This document shows, piece by piece, positions 53,532 through 62,951 of a stretch of 64,000 bases of DNA; position 1 is the stretch's first letter, and every line of letters starts with the position of its first letter. A program made the position numbers and the translations under genes. The notes under the pieces were generated by a model. It saw only the letters and a list, made by a program, of their open reading frames with translations, made no database searches and was not told the DNA's origin. Source of the DNA: Clostridia bacterium (GTDB lineage Bacteria > Bacillota > Clostridia > Monoglobales > Monoglobaceae); the NCBI GenBank assembly GCA_017397725.1, contig JAFQIA010000013.1, forward strand, positions 48,624 through 112,623, read 5' to 3'.

Positions 53532-55254
53532 TTTGTTTTCCCGTATATCCATAAGACGATTTGTTACGATTATCATTATATTTTTTATTCTTGTTTTTTC
53601 CGCGGCAGCCACGGTTGTGACATATAATTACGCACTTCATACATTTAAGAACAAATATGTAGATGGTTATATGAATTCTGTATTTGCAGAAATTGAGCAA
53701 AGTATTGTTTCTGTAAGAAATCATCTGAATAATGTATCCCTGAATCTGTTAAGCAGCTCTGAAATCAGGAGGATTATCAACAATGATGACTTCACCTACG
53801 AAATGAAGACGGAGTTGCTGAATCAAATCTTTAATAATATTATCACGGGGGATAACTATATCGGTGCCATAGATTTTATCACATCGGATGATATTGTTTT
53901 TCGATTTGGAAACACGGCGATTGCCACCGTTGCAGAGGATGCGGAATTTATCAATCACTTGTCCAATATGCAGTTGTTTATTAAAAATGATTGCAAACAG
54001 ATTGATGGGAATTATTATCTTCCCATCGGCAAGAAAATTTACAATTATTCAACAGGAAGTCATATAGGAAATATTATATTTTATGTGGACGAGGCAACGC
54101 TTGGGTCTTCTTTTTCGGAGTTTACCATGTCAAAGAATATTTTCTTTATTTCCGTAGATGATGTAATCATTTCCCATCCGGAAAAAAAGCATATCAATTC
54201 GGGTTTATATATGCCAACGGAGATATTTAGCGATGAACTGTCAAACAGCTATGATTATCAAGGATATGCAGCATATGAAAATGAGCTTGAAGAAAAGTCG
54301 GTAATCAATAAAATTAAAATTACGGGTATTATCTCCAATCAATTTTTGTATAGCACCATAAACAGGATTACTACCATTATTTTTATTATTTTTGGGGCGA
54401 TTCTTTTGGTCAGCATAATGCTTGCATTGGCATTTTCAAAAAATCTCATTCATCATATCGATATGTTGAATAAAAATATTGCGAGGTTTGCCAATGACTA
54501 TACGGCCCATCCCGAGATTCATGGTGATAATGAAATTATTCAGCTTGAAAAAAGCTTTAGAAAAATGACAACACAAATTACCAATCTTATTTCCAAGATA
54601 GAAGTGGAAAAAGAAAAACAGCGAATCACCGAGGTTAACTTCTTGCAATCACAGATCAATCCGCACTTTATTTATAATGCTTTAGATGCCATCAGCTGGA
54701 AAGCAAAAATCAATAAACAGTCAGAAATTGATGATATGGTTATTAACTTAGCTACATTCTTGCGGGTTGGATTGCATAAGGGTGATAATATTATATCTAT
54801 CGGGGATGAACTTCGACATGTAGAAAGCTATATTCGGATAGAGAAAAACCGTTTTCACGATTTGTTTGATGTGGAATTCCAGCTTGAAGAGGGAATTGTT
54901 GATAAAAAAACCGTGAAAGTGATTCTGCAACCGGTAGTAGAAAATTGTATTATTCATGGATTTAAGGGCATTGACTACATAGGAAAAATCATCATCCGTG
55001 CCTATACGCAAGGCGATAGTATTATCTTTGAGGTAGAAGATAATGGTTGCGGAATGGAACTTTGCGGAGATGGCCAGATTCCCAAAAGCAAACAGGCTAC
55101 GGGAGGCTATGGGTTATACAATGTAAATAAGCGGCTCCAGATGTATTATGGTGAGGATTATGGTCTATCCTTTGAATCAAAGCCGGGAATGTATACCATT
55201 GTAAAAATCAAAATTAAAAATGAAATGGATCATTGCAATGTGAGAGGAGAATAA
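53524..55254 (+). CDS. YesM-like sensor histidine kinase
   Basis: The 576-residue protein has TM1 at about 12-35, an extracytoplasmic Cache-type sensor to about 280, TM2 at about 283-308, a HAMP and a His_kinase domain. His381 lies in LQSQINPHFIYNALD, typical of the YesM/LytS class, and an HATPase with NGCGMEL and GGYGLYNV follows. ATG 53524 is chosen after GGAGGG; the earlier codon would overlap the previous gene by 35 bases. It presumably senses a glycan product and phosphorylates the AraC-type regulator encoded two genes upstream. Confidence 0.92.
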   Translation: MIDLFSRISIRRFVTIIIIFFILVFSAAATVVTYNYALHTFKNKYVDGYMNSVFAEIEQSIVSVRNHLNNVSLNLLSSSEIRRIINNDDFTYEMKTELLNQIFNNIITGDNYIGAIDFITSDDIVFRFGNTAIATVAEDAEFINHLSNMQLFIKNDCKQIDGNYYLPIGKKIYNYSTGSHIGNIIFYVDEATLGSSFSEFTMSKNIFFISVDDVIISHPEKKHINSGLYMPTEIFSDELSNSYDYQGYAAYENELEEKSVINKIKITGIISNQFLYSTINRITTIIFIIFGAILLVSIMLALAFSKNLIHHIDMLNKNIARFANDYTAHPEIHGDNEIIQLEKSFRKMTTQITNLISKIEVEKEKQRITEVNFLQSQINPHFIYNALDAISWKAKINKQSEIDDMVINLATFLRVGLHKGDNIISIGDELRHVESYIRIEKNRFHDLFDVEFQLEEGIVDKKTVKVILQPVVENCIIHGFKGIDYIGKIIIRAYTQGDSIIFEVEDNGCGMELCGDGQIPKSKQATGGYGLYNVNKRLQMYYGEDYGLSFESKPGMYTIVKIKIKNEMDHCNVRGE

Positions 55255-55258
55255 TACG

Positions 55259-56932
55259 ATGCTTCTTGATTTAGACAAGATAAAGATTCATTTTTCAAAA
55301 ATCAGGGATGATGAAGATTATAGAAGTTTGATAGAAAAATTGCACCATAAATACAAGGAACTGAAACATCTTGAGATTCCGGCATTAACCTTCAATGATT
55401 ATAAGAGGGTATATGAGGACGGGGATAGAAAATCTTATGAAAACCCGTACTTTTTGCGCAGAGAAATAATGAATGTAAATGCAATCCTTGCGTTGTTGTA
55501 TCCTGAAAATTCGGAGTATATAAACAACCTCCAGAGTGTGATTTGGGAAATTTGCAATGAATATTATTGGGGGTTGCCCTATCATGTGGAATTTGACAAA
55601 AACGAAAGTGCATTCATTGACCTGTTCGCGGCAGAGACGGGGTGTGCCCTTGCGGAAATCCAATGGTTGCTGAAAGATCGCCTATATCCCCATATCAATG
55701 CACGAATCACAGCGGAGCTTGACAGACGGATCTTCCGTTCTTTTGCAACGCGGGATTTTTGGTGGTTTGATGCGGTGCATAATTGGGCGTCTGTTTGCGG
55801 AGGGAATGTCGCCATCGCCATGATGCGCGCAAAGCCGGAACTCTTTGCTGAGATGAAACCCAAGTTCGATAAAATTATGGCTTCCTTTCTTTCGGGATAT
55901 GATGACGATGGGATGTGTAAAGAGGGAATCGGCTATTGGTATTACGGATTTGGAAGCTTTTTGATTTATGCGGATATGCTTCAGAAATTTTCAGACGGTC
56001 AATATAATTATTTTGTCGATGAAAAGGTAAAGGAAATAGCGCTTTTCGGGAATAAGGCGTATCTGGGCGAAACTTGTTGCGTCAGTTTTTCTGATGGCGA
56101 GATGAATACAGAAGCGGACCTTGCCATGTATCAACTGATGTGTCAAAAGTATCCTGATAAAATAAAACCTGTTTCCATAGAAAAATCATTTATCCGATAT
56201 GATCGATGGATGTACTTTTTCCGAACCTTTATTTATCATAAAGGTACTCCGACAGAAACCGCGGTAACGGAATCTGTAAACGAAGTGATTTATCAAGATG
56301 GCGGAGAGCAATATGTCAAGAAAACGAATGCCTATTCGTTTGCCGTCAAGGCGGGGAATAATGATGAACCTCATAACCATAATGATATTGGCGGTTTTAT
56401 TGTTGCAAAGGATGACACGCAGATTCTATGTGACCTTGGCGCAGGTCTTTACACAAGACAATATTTTGATAATGATACACGATACTCCATCTTTTGCAAT
56501 TCTTCCTATGGGCACAGTGTGCCTATTGTTTGCGGAAAACCTCAGGCAACAGGCAAACAATTCTTCGGTAAATTGTCTGTACAAGAGGATGCGGTAACGG
56601 TTGATCTTGCCGATGCTTATGATATTCCGGAGTTGTCAAAACTAAAAAGGACGTTTGCGTTGCGGGAAAAGGAAATTGTTCTCGCCGATGAATTTGATTT
56701 GCAGGATATTTGCGAAAGATTGATAAGCACCTATCCGTTTCGGTCTGTGACAGAGGGAGAACTTGAAGTAAAAGGTGTCAGATTAAGATACGACGAAAGC
56801 ATATGGGAGGCTATAGTAAAAACGGAAATGCATACAAAACATAGTGGTGAAGAAATCGCGGTTTATGTATGTGATTTCATCGCCAAAAGGGAACACAATG
56901 GGTGTTTTAGCCTTTGCATTGCGTTTGATTGA
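55259..56932 (+). CDS. cytosolic heparinase II/III-family protein
   Basis: The 557-residue protein has an alpha-toroid N-domain with NWASVCGGNVAIAMM and a beta-domain with EPHNHNDIGGFIV, both characteristic of heparinase II/III-type enzymes that cleave uronic-acid linkages by beta-elimination. There is no signal peptide, so it would act on imported oligosaccharides. It lies 4 bases after the kinase gene and 12 before a GH88 enzyme, which removes the unsaturated uronic acid such lyases create. A hydrolase-type activity is known in relatives and cannot be excluded. Confidence 0.85.
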   Translation: MLLDLDKIKIHFSKIRDDEDYRSLIEKLHHKYKELKHLEIPALTFNDYKRVYEDGDRKSYENPYFLRREIMNVNAILALLYPENSEYINNLQSVIWEICNEYYWGLPYHVEFDKNESAFIDLFAAETGCALAEIQWLLKDRLYPHINARITAELDRRIFRSFATRDFWWFDAVHNWASVCGGNVAIAMMRAKPELFAEMKPKFDKIMASFLSGYDDDGMCKEGIGYWYYGFGSFLIYADMLQKFSDGQYNYFVDEKVKEIALFGNKAYLGETCCVSFSDGEMNTEADLAMYQLMCQKYPDKIKPVSIEKSFIRYDRWMYFFRTFIYHKGTPTETAVTESVNEVIYQDGGEQYVKKTNAYSFAVKAGNNDEPHNHNDIGGFIVAKDDTQILCDLGAGLYTRQYFDNDTRYSIFCNSSYGHSVPIVCGKPQATGKQFFGKLSVQEDAVTVDLADAYDIPELSKLKRTFALREKEIVLADEFDLQDICERLISTYPFRSVTEGELEVKGVRLRYDESIWEAIVKTEMHTKHSGEEIAVYVCDFIAKREHNGCFSLCIAFD

Positions 56933-56944
56933 CAGGGGGAATTT

Positions 56945-58057
56945 ATGATGGATGAAAAATGGATTGATGAGATTTGGAGGAAAATCGATAAAAAGCTGAT
57001 AAGAGTAGCTGTAGAGCGAAGAGGTACACTCCCGTATTCAACAGATGAAAAAGGAGTTTACGATGACAAATATAAAACCTATGTGAATTTCTGGACAAAT
57101 GGTTTTTGGCCCGGATTAATGTGGTTGATGTATCAGGGAACAAACAACGAAGAATATAAAATCACTGCCGAAAACGGAGAAAAATTGCTTGATGGGGCAT
57201 TGAAAAATTATGATTTGTTGGACCATGATATGGGATTTATGTGGCATTTGTCAAGCGGAGCAAATTACAGAATTACGGGCAATCAGCAATCCTATGTCAG
57301 AAATATGTATGCAGCAAACATTCTTTCCGGGAGATATAATTTGAAGGGGGGATACATACGGGCATGGAACGGCTCGGACAACAAGGGATATGCAATTATT
57401 GATTGTATGATGAATTTGCCGTTGCTCTATTGGGCATCCGCAGAGACGGGGGATGACAGATATAAAAATATTGCTATAAGTCATGCGGATAAAACATTAA
57501 AGCATCATATGAGGGAGGATGGTTCAGTTCATCATATTGTAAATTATAATCCGGAGACAGGGGAAGTGATTGATACCCCGGGCGGACAAGGATATCAATC
57601 AGGGTCATCATGGTCAAGAGGTCAGGCTTGGGCGATTTATGGATTTACACTGAGCTATATTCACACTAAAGAAGAACGATATCTGAATGCGGCAAAGAGA
57701 GTTGCAAATTATTTTATTGCGGCTTGCTGCGACGATTATCTCCCCAAAAGCGATTTCAGAAGTCCGGCAGAACCCGTCTTGTATGATTCCTCCGCAGGCC
57801 TTATTGCAGCTTGCGGATTACTCGAATTGGCAAGAATGTTGCCGGAGAATGAGCGTGGTATGTATGAGCGGGCAGCTTGGAATTTGATAAAAACTATTAC
57901 CGATACCTTTGCTGACTGGTCAGAAGATACTGATGCAATTATCACTCATTGCTCCCAATATTATTCTGCAAACAAGCATATAACGATGGTTTATGCAGAC
58001 TTTTTCCTCGCCGAGGCAATCGGTAAGTTAAAGGGAATAAACACTTTTTTGTGGTAA
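56945..58057 (+). CDS. GH88-family unsaturated glucuronyl hydrolase
   Basis: The 370-residue (alpha/alpha)6-barrel protein should remove 4,5-unsaturated uronic acid from lyase products. The motifs GSSWSRGQAWAIYG (about residue 219) and YDSSAGLIAACGLLEL (about residue 279) are typical, with candidate catalytic Asp residues in LDHDMGFMW and IIDCMMN. There is no signal peptide, so it works in the cytosol behind the importer. It sits between the heparinase-like and GH127 genes. Confidence 0.9.
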   Translation: MMDEKWIDEIWRKIDKKLIRVAVERRGTLPYSTDEKGVYDDKYKTYVNFWTNGFWPGLMWLMYQGTNNEEYKITAENGEKLLDGALKNYDLLDHDMGFMWHLSSGANYRITGNQQSYVRNMYAANILSGRYNLKGGYIRAWNGSDNKGYAIIDCMMNLPLLYWASAETGDDRYKNIAISHADKTLKHHMREDGSVHHIVNYNPETGEVIDTPGGQGYQSGSSWSRGQAWAIYGFTLSYIHTKEERYLNAAKRVANYFIAACCDDYLPKSDFRSPAEPVLYDSSAGLIAACGLLELARMLPENERGMYERAAWNLIKTITDTFADWSEDTDAIITHCSQYYSANKHITMVYADFFLAEAIGKLKGINTFLW

Positions 58058-58080
58058 TCTACGGAGGTAATAAAGAGACA

Positions 58081-59910
58081 ATGATGAAGAAACCTAAATA
58101 TCAATTTTTTACAACCAATGAGATTACAGCGAGTGGTTGGCTAAGTAAACAACTGCGGATTCAGGCAGACGGACTCAACGGCAACCTTGACAAGGTATGG
58201 CCCGATGTCCGTGACAGTGCGTGGATTGGCGGAACCTGTGAGGGGTGGGAGCGTGTGCCTTACTGGCTGGACGGTTTTATCCCTCTGGCATACCTGCTTA
58301 AGGACGAGGATATGATTCAGCGGGCAAAGAAGTATATCGATGCCATTGTTTCTTTCCAGAATGAGGATGGCTGGATTTGCCCTTGCAAGGAATCGGAGCG
58401 GGAGAATTATGACACTTGGGCAGTTCTGTTGATTTGTAAGGTGTTATGCCTGTATGCAGATTGCTCCAAGGGCCCCAAAATGGTGGAGGTCATTTCCCGT
58501 TGCTTAAAGCAGTTCAACTCCCACATCAATCGCAATACCCTGCGCAACTGGGGTGCGGCACGTTGGTTTGAGGGCTTGCTTTCGGTTTGTTGGCTCTATG
58601 AAAAGACCGGCGAGGACTGGCTGTTGGCACTTGCCAAAAAACTGCGGGTACAGGGCTTTGACTGGCGGGAATTGTTTACCACCTACCTGTTGGAGGATTG
58701 CACCGATGAATGGGAATATTATTCCCATGTGGTCAATATCGCAATGATGCTCAAATCTGAGGCGCTCTGGTCCTTGTTTGAGGATATCGACCCTGAGGAG
58801 TTTGCAGATATGGCACACAGCTATCTTGACAAACACCACGGAATGGCAATCGGACATTTCAGCGGGGATGAAAACATCTCCGGCAATGCACCCATTCAAG
58901 GGGCAGAGCTTTGCAGCATTGTGGAGTTGATGTTCTCTTATGAGCATCTGTTTGCAGTTACCGGCAATACCAAATGGCTGGACCGTTTGGAAGCGCTGGC
59001 GTATAACTCTCTGCCGGCGGCAATCAGCCCCGATATGTGGAGCCATCAGTATGACCAGATGATCAATCAGGTGGCGTGCTTCCCTATGGCAAAACAGCCC
59101 TTTAGAACCAACAACAATGTGGCGCATACCTTTGGATTGGAGCCCCATTTTGGTTGTTGTACCTCTAACTTTGGACAGGGATTTCCCAAGCTCGCCCTTG
59201 CCACCTTTATGAAATCCGAGCAAGGAATTGCATCCTGTGTGCTTTCCCCTGCAAAAGTTGAAACCCAAATCAATGGCGTCAAGGTGACCTGTGAACTGAT
59301 GACCGAATACCCCTTCAGAGATAGCCTGAAGTATCGGGTGACTGCAGAAAAAGAGGTGGCATTTACCTTGTCTGTCAGAATCCCCGGATTTGCCAAGTCG
59401 GCAACGGTGGATGGAACCGATGCTAAGGTGGGCGAGTTTGCTCACATCCAGCGTACTTGGAAGGGTGTCGAAGAGATAGAGGTCAAGCTCAGCTTTGAAT
59501 TTGAAATCATCGAACGACCCCACGGTATGGTTTGCGTACGCAGAGGCCCCTTGTTCTATTCCATCCCCATCAAGGAAAAGTGGGAAAAGGTAGAGTATAC
59601 TGAAAACGGAGTAGAGCGCAAGTTCCCCTATTGCGATTATTATATCTATCCCATGTCCAAATGGAATTACGCCCTTTGCTCAGATACCTTCACGGTAGAG
59701 GAGCATCCCTTTGATGCGCCCTTTAGCCCTGAGGGGGCACCGGTTTCTATGACCGTAGATATGGCAGAGGTTGAATGGGACTTTAACAACGGACATTGCG
59801 ATCCATTGCCCAAATCCAACACCCCCATTGGGGATGTGGAACAGGTGAAGATGATTCCTTATGGTTGTACCAATCTCCGGATGACCGAGATTCCGGTAGC
59901 AGAAAAGTAA
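58081..59910 (+). CDS. GH127-family glycosidase (DUF1680)
   Basis: The 609-residue protein belongs to the GH127/DUF1680 group, whose known members release beta-L-arabinofuranose or related acidic deoxy-sugars using Glu and a zinc-bound Cys. QGAELCSIVELM, HFGCCTSNFGQG and SIPIKEKWEKVEYTENGVER are family segments. There is no signal peptide. GGAGG is 13 bases before ATG 58081; ATG 58084 is also possible. Codon choice is visibly more G+C-rich than in the neighbours at 51-58 kb and resembles that of the first 30 kb, hinting at a separate origin. Confidence 0.88.
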   Translation: MMKKPKYQFFTTNEITASGWLSKQLRIQADGLNGNLDKVWPDVRDSAWIGGTCEGWERVPYWLDGFIPLAYLLKDEDMIQRAKKYIDAIVSFQNEDGWICPCKESERENYDTWAVLLICKVLCLYADCSKGPKMVEVISRCLKQFNSHINRNTLRNWGAARWFEGLLSVCWLYEKTGEDWLLALAKKLRVQGFDWRELFTTYLLEDCTDEWEYYSHVVNIAMMLKSEALWSLFEDIDPEEFADMAHSYLDKHHGMAIGHFSGDENISGNAPIQGAELCSIVELMFSYEHLFAVTGNTKWLDRLEALAYNSLPAAISPDMWSHQYDQMINQVACFPMAKQPFRTNNNVAHTFGLEPHFGCCTSNFGQGFPKLALATFMKSEQGIASCVLSPAKVETQINGVKVTCELMTEYPFRDSLKYRVTAEKEVAFTLSVRIPGFAKSATVDGTDAKVGEFAHIQRTWKGVEEIEVKLSFEFEIIERPHGMVCVRRGPLFYSIPIKEKWEKVEYTENGVERKFPYCDYYIYPMSKWNYALCSDTFTVEEHPFDAPFSPEGAPVSMTVDMAEVEWDFNNGHCDPLPKSNTPIGDVEQVKMIPYGCTNLRMTEIPVAEK

Positions 59911-59960
59911 ATTTAGGGAATTAAGGTGCTCAAAGGGTGATTAAGTAATATAAATTTCAA

Positions 59961-60001
59961 AAGGCGATTGCTAATTTATAAATTGAAATAGCAATCGCCT
60001 T
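59961..60001 (+). terminator. stem-loop ending the glycan operon
   Basis: AAGGCGATTGCTA and TAGCAATCGCCTT pair perfectly over 13 bases around an AT-rich loop, about 50 bases after the last stop. The T-tract is poor, so it may be a weak terminator or a 3' stabiliser. Confidence 0.6.
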
Positions 60002-60456
60002 AAACATTTCCACAACAGAAACTTTGGCAGAAAGCAAGGGTGAGTATCTTTTAGGTGGTTTGATATTTTGCAGAAATGTTAATCAAAATTTTCGATACCG
60101 CAGAACACACCACTTTTATTCCCATTTCATCGGCTTTCACGGGCACCTCGACACCAAATCAGCACCACACCCCTCCAAACAGCACCACCCCCGAACGGCA
60201 CTGCCGGTCGGGGTTTCATCGCATTGGTGGCGGTGTCCGACACCAATGCCTTTTCCTGCTTCAATTTATTCCGCCAATTTTTTCAGTCAAATTAAGTTCA
60301 TTTTCAGGCGGCAATCTTGCCAATTTCACACTGCTATTTTTATTGCACGACATTTATGTTGCATTCGTAACTTATTTTCCTATATGGCGCATTATCCTAT
60401 GCCATGCATTTCTTTTTCCAATATCTACGATGACTCTGTTCTGACCTGCGCTTAAA
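60002..60456. other. gene-free stretch after the glycan operon
   Basis: I see no convincing gene here. A short GC-rich hairpin (CCCCCGA..GGC / GCC..TCGGGG, about 60187-60211) and unusually C-rich sequence stand out. Minus-strand translation near 60030-60170 gives protein-like text broken by stops, possibly a decayed gene. Confidence 0.4.
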
Positions 60457-60850
60457 ATCGATTTTAAGGTCTTACCATAGGGCTTATCTTTTCGGTTCGA
60501 GAGATTAACTTTTCAGGGTGGCGTACCTACCTTACCCCGAATTGTTTTGTCTCTGAGCCCTGCCTTGAGGCTTGGTCATACGCATAGAATCGAATTTTAG
60601 GTCTTAATCGTCTGTAATTTATAGAGTTTTTTCGAGCTAAAATTTTTCAGTAGTGTTAAGACCTTACCTCGAAACTTTTTGTCTCAAATTTCTTTAAATT
60701 CTATTGAATTTGACCTATTATCGATTTTAAGGTGTTACACTCCCTGTGGGGTTGGCGTAATTGAGATTTAAACTTTCAGGGAGTGAAACTACCTTACCGC
60801 AAAATTTCCGTTTTCAAACCTGCTGTAGCGTTGGCGTTGAAAGCGATATA
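60457..60850. repeat. three tandem about 131-base structured repeats
   Basis: ATCGATTTTAAGGTSTTAC-like boxes begin at 60457, 60589 and 60720 (spacing 132 and 131). A second box ACCTTACC recurs at 60529, 60661 and 60791, and TTTCAG at 60511, 60645 and 60774. Within each unit the AAGGT of the first box can pair with the ACCTT of the second. In unit 3 CACTCCCTG also pairs exactly with CAGGGAGTG. The bases between boxes differ while the pairing is kept, as expected for folded RNA. There is no reading frame through it. Confidence 0.55.
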
Positions 60851-60917
60851 TAATTTATGCGGTTTGCTTGAGTTGTATCTCATGCCGCAGAAACCGGAGT
60901 CAGTCCGCTTTCCTTAA

Positions 60918-61981
60918 GCAGCATTTGACCGCAGTGTTATTGCATATAACGAAAACTCTAATAGTGAGGAACGGAAAAAATGCCGTGAAGAGGCTGAGAC
61001 ACTTGCAATTTTAACAGGACTTGAAATTGATTCTGCCAAAAGCGGAATTAAACCCGATTTGTCGGAATACTTGGGGAAATCAAAAAGACAGAGAAGTATC
61101 TTTTTAACCTATAAGAGACTTCTTGAAAGTGTTAACAAAGGCGTAACTGATGCAAAAGCAAGTTAAATAAATTCTTTGAAAATACAAATTGGAACGAAAT
61201 TGATTCCAATGTGGAAAAGCTTCCATACTATGCCAAAATGCTTAAAGAGGGAATTCCTAAAATTAAAGCCAAGACAATTCCGGACAATAAGCTTTTCAAT
61301 TTCGCTGCAGAAGATAGTTGGAAAGAAAAACTTGATACAGATATTTTAGATGCTGTCAGCACCTTAATTTCAGAATATGACGAGGTGTTAAGGAGAATCA
61401 GAGTAAGCCGTGCTGATATACAGACAAAAAAGCGGTATAAGGATATTGACAGAATTCTGTTCTCTCAGGGTAAGGATGAAGATTTTGATGCAGATGTCTT
61501 GTATGCAGAATTTTCTAAAATAAGCGATGAGCATTTGCAGAAAATTCACGAGGCTATGATTGAGCAGAATTGGCATCGTATGATAGAAGAAGACAGAGAA
61601 GTTTTTCTTTCAGAGTGGTTGCCTGAACTCACAGAATATTTTGATATTCTGTCCGATTTCACATTCAGCGGTTACAGAATTTTAAATGACTTAATTCTGG
61701 ACATAAGAGAAGCTAATTCCGCGGAATCATCAAGGCAGTTATACCGAGACGGCGACACCGAGAATATGGTTGTTATGACAGATGCTTATGTAAATAAACT
61801 TGCCTCTGACAGTTACCGTGAAGCAGTGGCAAAAAAATGTCGTGAGATTTTGGAGAAAATTACCAAGCCTGCGGATGCTGTCAAATATGCTGTTGCACTT
61901 GGCAAACGAGGTTTTATGTGGGATGTGCTTATTGATTATGTATCCAAGAACGCATTAAAGGTCAGGAGGGATGATTTATGA
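60918..61981 (+). pseudogene. unrecognised gene broken by a frameshift
   Basis: Frame 1 is open from 60918 to TAA 61166 (AAFDRSVIAYNENSNSEERK ... LLESVNKGVTDAK). The text then continues smoothly in another frame from about 61154 (KLNKFFENTNWNEIDSN, then VEKLPYYAKML) to 61981. Together they would make a protein of about 350 residues, mostly helical and charged. A single indel in the A-rich stretch near 61151-61160 explains it. If not broken, the downstream part alone could start at GTG 61211 (256 residues). The family is unknown to me. Its end overlaps the next gene by 4 bases. Confidence 0.5.
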
Positions 61982-62820
61982 TTAACGAAAAAGAAGAATT
62001 TTTGAGTTATATAAATTTCCCCGAATACAATTCACATAGCAAGACGGATTATGGTTATCTTGGAAGATTCACTTTGGAAATGTTTGAGGATTTAACCGGA
62101 TTTAACAGAGTCCTTACCATTCTTGCAAGAGGATATATGTTTGACGAAGAAGGAAATGCAGATATTGCACGTGCAGAAAGGGCAATCCGTGCTTGGTGCA
62201 GTGTTCCGGATAAGAAAAATGCCAAACCTTTAGAGGATTGGCAATATATAACCGATTTTCGTGTGTTGCATGATGAATTTCCCGAGCTTGTTGATAAGAA
62301 TGGCAAAGGCTGGCTTTACAGACATATAGAGAATATCGCGGCTTATGTAAAAAAGAATCCTGACAAGGTAAGCCAAGCTGCAATCAAGAAAACGAATGAT
62401 TATTTAAAGGATTTTGAAAAGGCTTGGCGAAGAAAGGTTGAGCAATTTCATACAACCATTTATGATGTTAATACCATAAACGGTTGGATAATACGGTTTG
62501 ATGGAATTATATCCGATGCACTTGAACTCGGACCTCTTCGTGAAGAAGAAGTCGAAATTCCCGATTTAATTCTGGATAAGCTCCATGAGAGGCTTCCCGA
62601 GAATTGTATTGAGGGAGTAACCGTTTTAATCAAGTATTATATTGCCAACAGACAGCCGGATACTGATTGGGTTGTTATATCGCATATAAATCTTGACGGT
62701 TATCTTGGCTATGGCACATTTACAAAGAAGCTCCTTGCAACAATCCCCGAAGATATTTTAATTCGTTCAACAAATCACGGCGTTAACCGATATAAGATTA
62801 TGCCTGATTTTTTGCCGTAA
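61978..62820 (+). CDS. hypothetical protein, unrecognised
   Basis: The 280-residue soluble, charged protein with mixed alpha/beta character overlaps the preceding gene by ATGA, so the two form an operon. Segments such as DFRVLHDEFPELVDKNGKGW and WVVISHINLDGYLGYGTF may be conserved cores, but I cannot link them to a family. There is no signal peptide or TM. GGAGGG lies 5 bases before the ATG. A clear terminator follows. With its broken partner it may be part of a degraded two-gene module of mobile origin. Confidence 0.6.
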   Translation: MINEKEEFLSYINFPEYNSHSKTDYGYLGRFTLEMFEDLTGFNRVLTILARGYMFDEEGNADIARAERAIRAWCSVPDKKNAKPLEDWQYITDFRVLHDEFPELVDKNGKGWLYRHIENIAAYVKKNPDKVSQAAIKKTNDYLKDFEKAWRRKVEQFHTTIYDVNTINGWIIRFDGIISDALELGPLREEEVEIPDLILDKLHERLPENCIEGVTVLIKYYIANRQPDTDWVVISHINLDGYLGYGTFTKKLLATIPEDILIRSTNHGVNRYKIMPDFLP

Positions 62821-62830
62821 AATGAAACAA

Positions 62831-62875
62831 GCGGAACCGAGATTTCTTTCGATTTCTCGATTCCGCCTTTTCTTT
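62831..62875 (+). terminator. intrinsic terminator after the hypothetical pair
   Basis: GCGGAACCGAGA (62831-62842) pairs with TCTCGATTCCGC (62855-62866) with one mismatch and is followed by CTTTTCTTTG. Confidence 0.8.
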
Positions 62876-62951
62876 GTTTCCACCGTGTAAAATTTTAATA
62901 TGGGGTAAGATGTATTTTATCAAAGGTCCTTTTACTTTGTTTCAAGAGCAA

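Noticed and set aside
52605..55254. Frameshifted single histidine kinase
   Set aside because: The downstream gene has its own ribosome site, TM segments and sensor, so these are two genes.
60024..60455. Open frames of 120-140 codons on the plus strand
   Set aside because: Two overlapping frames share the stretch, neither has a ribosome site or protein-like composition.
60457..60850. CRISPR array
   Set aside because: The period is about 131 bases and the units are diverged; there are no short identical repeats with unique spacers and no cas gene.
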